Assembly (NCBI GenBank): GCA_947624385.1
Contig: CANQJZ010000012.1
Coordinates: forward strand, 1 to 53,674
DNA: 53,674 bases
Reading direction: 5' to 3'
Source: an uncultured Oscillospiraceae bacterium
GTDB lineage: Bacteria > Bacillota > Clostridia > Oscillospirales > Oscillospiraceae
Below are positions 49,688 to 53,674 of this stretch, piece by piece. The first letter of the stretch is position 1. Every line of letters starts with the position of its first letter. Position numbers and translations under genes: made by a program. Below the pieces are notes generated by a model. The model saw only the letters and a program-made list of their open reading frames with translations. It ran no database searches and was not told the DNA's origin.

Positions 49688-50392
49688 TTACATAAGCAGG
49701 GTGTTGAAGGTGAGGATGTCGAAGTCCTCGTCAACATGCTCCCCTTCGGTCGGGTCTATGGTGTACAGCACGTCAAATTCGTCCAGGTAGTCCTGGTACT
49801 CTCGCTGGGTGATGGGCGCCGTGTCGTACCAGTACTCGGCCAGGTCGTCCGCGCCGAAGGTGCCGTTGGCGAACAGCAGGACCATATCCCAGCCCTCGTC
49901 GGCCGGGCCCTCGTTCAGGGTCTCGATGTGGTAGTTTTCGTGGTAGTCGCCGCCGTCAAAGTATATGGACCGGGTCATCACATACAGCTTGCCGTCCTTC
50001 TCGACCAGGGACACGTCGCCGTTGCTGCTGCCCTCTTCATAATACACCGCGCCCTCCTGGGCCAGCGTGACCTCGCCGGACCAGGCGTTGATGAGCCACG
50101 CCTTGCAGTACATCCAGACCGTCGGGTCCTGGGCCCACTTGACGGGGTACACCGTGACCAGCTCCCAGATCCCGTCCTCGTCCGCGTCGGACTTACAGGC
50201 CAACGGCGGCTGGTCCAGGTCCCAATAAAACTCATCCTGGTTCATGGTGTCCCGCAGGATGCCGGTGATCTGGTCCCAGGGAGGGTCCCAGTACGACGCC
50301 AACGCCCCCGTGGGCAGCAGGAACGTGACCGCCAGCAGCACCGCCATAAAGACGGTCAGCGCCCGGCGGGCTTTTTTCGTGTGAGAACGCAT
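49688..50392 (-). CDS. Secreted protein of unknown function
   Basis: About 234 aa. Signal peptide with basic start (MRSHTKKARRALTVFMAVLL), cleavage near LASYWD. The mature part is acidic and rich in Trp, Tyr and Asp (SDADEDGIWELVTVYPVKWA, DVSLVEKDGKLYVM) and looks like a beta-rich domain of the WD/kelch-poor 'FG-GAP'-free type; not recognised. ATG 50392 with GGAGG 8 nt upstream. Extended -10 promoter (TGC-TATAAT) at 50426-50434 on the minus strand. Its 3' end abuts repeat cluster 8. Confidence 0.65.
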   Translation of the reverse strand: MRSHTKKARRALTVFMAVLLAVTFLLPTGALASYWDPPWDQITGILRDTMNQDEFYWDLDQPPLACKSDADEDGIWELVTVYPVKWAQDPTVWMYCKAWLINAWSGEVTLAQEGAVYYEEGSSNGDVSLVEKDGKLYVMTRSIYFDGGDYHENYHIETLNEGPADEGWDMVLLFANGTFGADDLAEYWYDTAPITQREYQDYLDEFDVLYTIDPTEGEHVDEDFDILTFNTLLM

Positions 50393-50425
50393 GGTCAAGT
50401 CCTCCTTCTGTAATTTATATTGTCA

Positions 50426-50434
50426 TTATAGCAC
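50426..50434 (-). promoter_or_regulatory. Extended -10 of the secreted-protein gene
   Basis: Minus strand TGC followed by TATAAT (50431-50426). No clear -35 match, typical of extended -10 promoters. Confidence 0.45.
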
Positions 50435-50498
50435 ACGCCGGCAAAAAAGTGTCATCCTCTTTGTATCCGGGCCCTGGCGGCGCGCTGTCCGGGAAATT

Positions 50499-50514
50499 TC
50501 CCGGGAAATTGTAA
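50499..50514. promoter_or_regulatory. Perfect 16-bp palindrome in a divergent intergenic region
   Basis: CCGGGAAATTTCCCGG, perfect dyad, about 70 bp from the secreted-protein -10 and 30 bp from the plus-strand -35 at 50544. Fits an operator for a dimeric regulator; chance cannot be excluded. Confidence 0.4.
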
Positions 50515-50543
50515 AAAAAGATGAAATGATACGGTTTGCCATA

Positions 50544-50572
50544 TTGCCATTCGGAAAAGAATGTGTTACAAT
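50544..50572 (+). promoter_or_regulatory. Promoter of the PurN-like gene
   Basis: TTGCCA (50544-50549), 17-bp spacer, TGT plus TACAAT (50567-50572). Confidence 0.6.
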
Positions 50573-50614
50573 ATGGTGACAAAGGGTTAAGAAAGTTCCA
50601 AAATCGTTCTTGGG

Positions 50615-50727
50615 GCCCCCGGACGAGCCCAGCGAAGCGGGTCGGACGGGGAGAGGAGGAGCCGCGAAATGTTCGAGCTTTGCCGCTTGCGGCAAAGGGA
50701 GATCCATGAAGCGAGCTCCGACGATCA
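50615..50727 (-). repeat. Composite repeat (cluster 9, inverted and degenerate)
   Basis: Minus-strand version of the GTCGGAGC module: on the plus strand GGGGAGAGGAGGAGCCGC, then TTTGCCGCTTGCGGCAAA, then GAGCTCCGAC. Mismatched relative to clusters 1, 4 and 6. It fills the leader of the PurN-like gene and ends 1-2 bp before its ribosome site. Confidence 0.7.
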
Positions 50728-50741
50728 GGGAGGTGGGCTTT

Positions 50742-51374
50742 GTGGTAAAGACAGTCATTCTGGTCTCCGGCGGGGGGACGAATCTGCAGGCGATCATGGA
50801 CGCGCATTTATTCGGGGAGATACCCAACTGTGAGCTGACGGCGGTGATATCCTCCGACCCGGAGGCTTACGCGCTGATACGGGCCAAGAGCGCCAACCTG
50901 CCCACCTATGTGGTGGACCGGTCGCTCTTCCCCAACGAGCAGAGCTTCAACACCGCCGTGGAGCAGAAGCTCCAGGACCTGGACGCGGAGCTGGTGGTGC
51001 TGGCCGGGTACGTCCATCCGCTGGGCGCGGGGACCCTGAAGGCCTATGAAAACCGGATCGTCAACGTCTACCCCAGCCTGCTGCCCGCCTTCGGCGAGTG
51101 CGACGGCAACACCATGGAGCCTTACGAACAGGCCATCCGGGCCGGGGTGAAGCTGTCCGGCGCGACGGCCTATTTCGTCACCGGCGGGCAGACCGGGCCC
51201 ATTATTTTGCAGCAGGCGGTGGAGGTCTGGGAGGGGGATACCCCCAAGACCCTGCAGCGGCGTATCATGGAGGAGGGCGAGTGGAAGCTGCTGCCCAAGG
51301 CCGTGGCGCTGTACTGCCAGGGCCAGCTCCGGGTCGCCGACGGCGCGGTCCATGTGACCGGCGAGCGAAAATAA
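50742..51374 (+). CDS. PurN-like glycinamide ribonucleotide formyltransferase, catalytic residues replaced
   Basis: About 210 aa; N-terminal ILVSGGGTNLQAIMDAHLFG and FPNEQSFNTAVEQKL...ELVVLAGYV follow PurN. Canonical PurN keeps Asn-x-His-Pro-Ser-Leu-Leu-Pro (N106 and H108 in E. coli) and a late DxGP (D144). Here the segments are NVYPSLLPAFGE and TGGQTGPIIL, i.e. His is replaced by Tyr and Asp by Gln; the Asn is kept. It therefore probably cannot catalyse formyl transfer as PurN does and may be a paralogue with another role. GTG 50742 follows GGGAGG (50728-50733) at 8 nt. It heads a two-gene operon with the SH3b protein 30 bp downstream. Confidence 0.7.
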   Translation: MVKTVILVSGGGTNLQAIMDAHLFGEIPNCELTAVISSDPEAYALIRAKSANLPTYVVDRSLFPNEQSFNTAVEQKLQDLDAELVVLAGYVHPLGAGTLKAYENRIVNVYPSLLPAFGECDGNTMEPYEQAIRAGVKLSGATAYFVTGGQTGPIILQQAVEVWEGDTPKTLQRRIMEEGEWKLLPKAVALYCQGQLRVADGAVHVTGERK

Positions 51375-51404
51375 CGCAACCAAGAATATAAATGAGGATG
51401 GGTA

Positions 51405-52841
51405 TTGGATATGAGCAAGCTGACGCGTAAATGCCCCAACTGCGGCGCGATGATGCCGGTGGACGTGAAGTACTGCCGAAAGTGCCACGCCAAGATGGAT
51501 TCCGGGCGGGTGGAGGTCCTGTCTTCCACACCCGCGGCAAAGGACAAGCGGCCCCAGAAGCGCTCCCGCGACGAGGACGCCCTGCGCAATCTGCCCAGGC
51601 CGGTCCGGCCCGTGGAGGAAGAGCCCCCCGTGGAAGAGACTGTCCCGGAGGCCGAAACGGAAATGGCCGAGGCCGCGCCTGCCGCGGCGGAGGAAGGCTA
51701 TGTCCCCACGGAGGAAGAGCAGGAGCGGGCGGTGGCCGCGGCCATGAAGGGCGCGGTGGTCCGCCGGGAGCGGAAAGCCCCCGCCGGCGGCGGAACGCCC
51801 CGGCCCGTCTCCACGGCCAGAGGCGCCGGCGCGCAGACGCCTGCCAACAGGGATAAGGACAAGAATCTGTGGCAGATCATCACGGTGCTGGCCATCATTC
51901 TCATCATCATCGTGGTGGCCATACTGCTGGTCATACGGCTGAACCGGCCGACGGGGACCCCCTCGGAGACGTTCACCGCGCCGCCTGTGGCCACGGAGGA
52001 GCCGCCTGTGGCGCCGGAGGGCCTGGTGGTGCCCACCGCCACGCCGTCCGCCTCGCCCACGCCTACCGCCGTGCCTACGCCCACGGCCACGCCCCTGCCC
52101 GCCGCCACCATGACGCCCACTCCCGCGCCTACCGCGCCGGGGAACGTCACCGTCACCGGCGTCAACGACACGGTGTATATCAACGGCAACGGCGTCAACG
52201 TCCGCTCCGGTCCGGGCACCAATTATGAGATACTGGGGTCCGAGAATCTGGGCAAGCAGCTGGCGCGTACCGGCCGGACCAGCAACGGCTGGAGCCAGGT
52301 GGCCTATAACGGCCAGACGGCTTATGTCATCGACTCGCTTTTGACCACCACCCAGCCCTCCGGCGGGACCAATACCAATACCAGCACAGGCACTGCCACA
52401 GGCACCGGTACCGTGAAGGTCACGGCGGCCTCCGGCGCGAACGTCCGCTCCGGCCCCGGCACCAATTATAATATCCTGGGCGTGGCGTACGTGAACACAG
52501 AGCTCACAAAGACCGGTACCTCCGGCGGCTGGACCCAGGTCAGCTTCAACGGCCAGACCGGGTACATCTCCACCAACCTGCTGTCCGATTCCTCCGGCGG
52601 TACCACCACGGGCACGACGACCGGCACCACGACCGGCGGCGTCACCGCGGCCAGCGGCACCCTGACCGTGACCGGCAACGGCGTCAACATCCGCTCCGGT
52701 CCCGGCACGGAGTACAGCCGCCTGGGCTCGGTCAACTCCGGTACCACCCTCACCGTCACCGGCACCAGCGGCAACTGGTATCAGATCAACTATAACGGCC
52801 AGACCGCGTATATCATTTCCGATTACGTGAAGATGAACTGA
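51405..52841 (+). CDS. Zinc-ribbon, membrane-anchored triple SH3b protein
   Basis: About 479 aa. N-terminal zinc ribbon (CPNCG...CRKCH), an Ala/Pro/Glu-rich linker, one membrane segment (IITVLAIILIIIVVAILLV, about residues 155-177), a Pro/Thr stalk, and three bacterial SH3b domains with repeated NVRSGPGTNYxIL and GWxQVxxNGQTAYI signatures. The zinc ribbon lies inside and the SH3b domains outside, suggesting that it joins a cytosolic or membrane factor to the cell wall. TTG 51405 has GAGG at ideal spacing; ATG 51411 is the alternative. Terminator follows. Confidence 0.8.
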   Translation: MDMSKLTRKCPNCGAMMPVDVKYCRKCHAKMDSGRVEVLSSTPAAKDKRPQKRSRDEDALRNLPRPVRPVEEEPPVEETVPEAETEMAEAAPAAAEEGYVPTEEEQERAVAAAMKGAVVRRERKAPAGGGTPRPVSTARGAGAQTPANRDKDKNLWQIITVLAIILIIIVVAILLVIRLNRPTGTPSETFTAPPVATEEPPVAPEGLVVPTATPSASPTPTAVPTPTATPLPAATMTPTPAPTAPGNVTVTGVNDTVYINGNGVNVRSGPGTNYEILGSENLGKQLARTGRTSNGWSQVAYNGQTAYVIDSLLTTTQPSGGTNTNTSTGTATGTGTVKVTAASGANVRSGPGTNYNILGVAYVNTELTKTGTSGGWTQVSFNGQTGYISTNLLSDSSGGTTTGTTTGTTTGGVTAASGTLTVTGNGVNIRSGPGTEYSRLGSVNSGTTLTVTGTSGNWYQINYNGQTAYIISDYVKMN

Positions 52842-52857
52842 GGAAAGCGACATATGG

Positions 52858-52890
52858 ACCGCCCGCCGCAAACGCGACGGGCGGTTTGTT
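52858..52890 (+). terminator. Terminator after the SH3b protein gene
   Basis: ACCGCCCG (52858-52865) / CGGGCGGT (52878-52885), then TTGTTG. Reads through the region before the flavin-reductase gene, so that gene needs its own promoter. Confidence 0.75.
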
Positions 52891-52930
52891 GAAGGTTATG
52901 AAAAACAGGAAGAAAAGGACGGGGAAAGCC

Positions 52931-53524
52931 ATGCAACAATCTTTCGCGAAAAATTTTCCGGCAAGAAAGAGAAGGTCGATCGGCACCGGGTTTTCCATGT
53001 GCGTTCAGCCGTCCTTTATTATCGGGACGAATAACGAGGACGGCTCGGATAATTTCGCTCCGATCACCTGGGTGAGCGCCACATGCGAAAAGGACGACTA
53101 TCTTATCGTCATCAGCATGTTCGGGATAAAACGGACAAAGCAAAACGTCGTCAGGACCGGTATTTTCAGCGCCAACCTGGTAAGCGTCGATATGCTGGCG
53201 CTCATGGACTATTTCGGCACGCATCACGCGGAAAACGGGAAAAAGGACGGCGTTTCCTATGCCGTGTCCAGGGGCGAGGTGTTGGATGTTCCCGTTCTTG
53301 ACGCAAGCCGCTGGGTATATGAGTGCGAAGTGGAAAAATCTGTCGATGTCGGAGAGTCAACCACCTTTTTCTGCCGCATCAGAAACATTCAGGCGGACGA
53401 GAGCTTTACTGGCAGGGACGCTTTTGACGTGGATCTTACGAAGCTTGAACCTGTGATATATTCGGGCATGTATCACAGCCTGGGGGAGCTGTTGGGCAAA
53501 ATAGGGGACTTTTCAGCGTCGTAA
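52931..53524 (+). CDS. Flavin reductase-like (FMN-binding split barrel) protein
   Basis: About 197 aa. Typical opening SIGTGFSMCVQPSFIIGTNN, then NFAPITWVSATCEKDDYLIV and KRTKQNVVRTGIFSANLVS, the pattern of FMN-binding reductases that use NAD(P)H to reduce free flavin or act as redox carriers. The catalytic partner is not identifiable. ATG 52931 is preferred; the upstream ATG 52898 and TTG 52886 lie in or near the terminator. A flavin-dependent partner gene is not in the window. Confidence 0.8.
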   Translation: MQQSFAKNFPARKRRSIGTGFSMCVQPSFIIGTNNEDGSDNFAPITWVSATCEKDDYLIVISMFGIKRTKQNVVRTGIFSANLVSVDMLALMDYFGTHHAENGKKDGVSYAVSRGEVLDVPVLDASRWVYECEVEKSVDVGESTTFFCRIRNIQADESFTGRDAFDVDLTKLEPVIYSGMYHSLGELLGKIGDFSAS

Positions 53525-53674
53525 ATTCCCGTCGGGACGGGGGAGGGAAGTTTTATTATCTCTCCCCTGTTTCAAGGCCTCCCCTGTGTAAGGGGAGGGG
53601 CAGGTTATCATACGAAGTGCAACACCCGTGGGGGTGAAACAGCAAAGAGACAACATAGCCCAAATCGTGTAAAA
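53525..53674. repeat. End of window: composite repeat fragment and unassigned DNA
   Basis: 53525-53610 holds partial modules (TCCCGTCGGGACGGGGGAGG, CCTCCCCTGTGTAAGGGGAGG) like clusters 1-8. The last 60 bases (from TACGAAGTGCAACACCCG) differ from these modules and contain no ORF here; they may begin a neighbouring element cut by the window edge. Confidence 0.45.

Noticed and set aside
53611-53674. Start of an insertion sequence at the window end
   Set aside because: No transposase frame or inverted repeat can be shown in the 60 bases available.

Overview
The window looks like the replication-origin region of a high-GC, endospore-forming member of the Clostridia, probably Oscillospiraceae/Ruminococcaceae-like. 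The evidence is the dnaA-dnaN-recF-remB-gyrB-gyrA block, parA/parB with two parS sites, and the spore genes gerA/gerC/gerB and gpr. The intergenic repeats and BspA-like surface proteins also fit a gut Firmicute. The assignment rests on gene content only; no search was run. No rRNA, tRNA, CRISPR array or intact transposase was seen.

Layout. 1-3.9 kb: tricistronic spore germinant receptor (A-C-B order). 4.0-10.5 kb: secreted M3-type metallopeptidase, a compact convergent locus that looks like a type I toxin-antitoxin, a candidate structured RNA, and a 1211-aa BspA-like surface protein. 10.5-14.2 kb: small membrane protein, lipoprotein, glycosyltransferase, patatin and a small nucleotidyltransferase-like protein, separated by composite repeats. 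14.2-23.7 kb (minus strand): surface-glycan cluster of YfhO, a WecE/RffA-like sugar aminotransferase, two ATP-grasp ligases and three glycosyltransferases, mostly overlapping or 1-16 bp apart. 23.8-33.6 kb: Lar-like zinc ribbon, then the minus-strand replication operon dnaA-dnaN-recF-remB-gyrB-gyrA-rnhA-exonuclease, with several 4-bp ATGA overlaps and a candidate DnaA-box cluster between dnaA and dnaN. 33.8-37.3 kb: mfd, divergent from dnaA. 37.4-41.0 kb: accessory island with a disrupted BspA-like gene abutting the C-terminal scar of a serine recombinase, an XRE regulator, and two 117-nt structured tandem repeats. 41.0-48.3 kb: ROK kinase, MBL hydrolase, a degenerate iron-ADH-like protein, parA-parB-serS, gpr and rpsT. 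48.5-53.5 kb: VanY-type carboxypeptidase, a secreted protein, a divergent PurN-like protein, a zinc-ribbon/SH3b membrane protein and a flavin-reductase-like protein.

How it works together. The core genes replicate, repair and segregate the origin region. The glycan cluster probably builds an amino-sugar-containing surface polymer, and the ATP-grasp ligases may acylate it with amino acids (inference). Three kinds of intergenic sequence recur: composite hairpin repeats, a hairpin element that carries a sigma-70-type promoter, and simple terminators. The most novel-looking items are the convergent TA-like locus (5975-6362), the paired 117-nt structured repeats (40156-40449), the promoter-carrying repeat (four copies), and two enzyme homologues that have lost catalytic residues (PurN-like and Fe-ADH-like).
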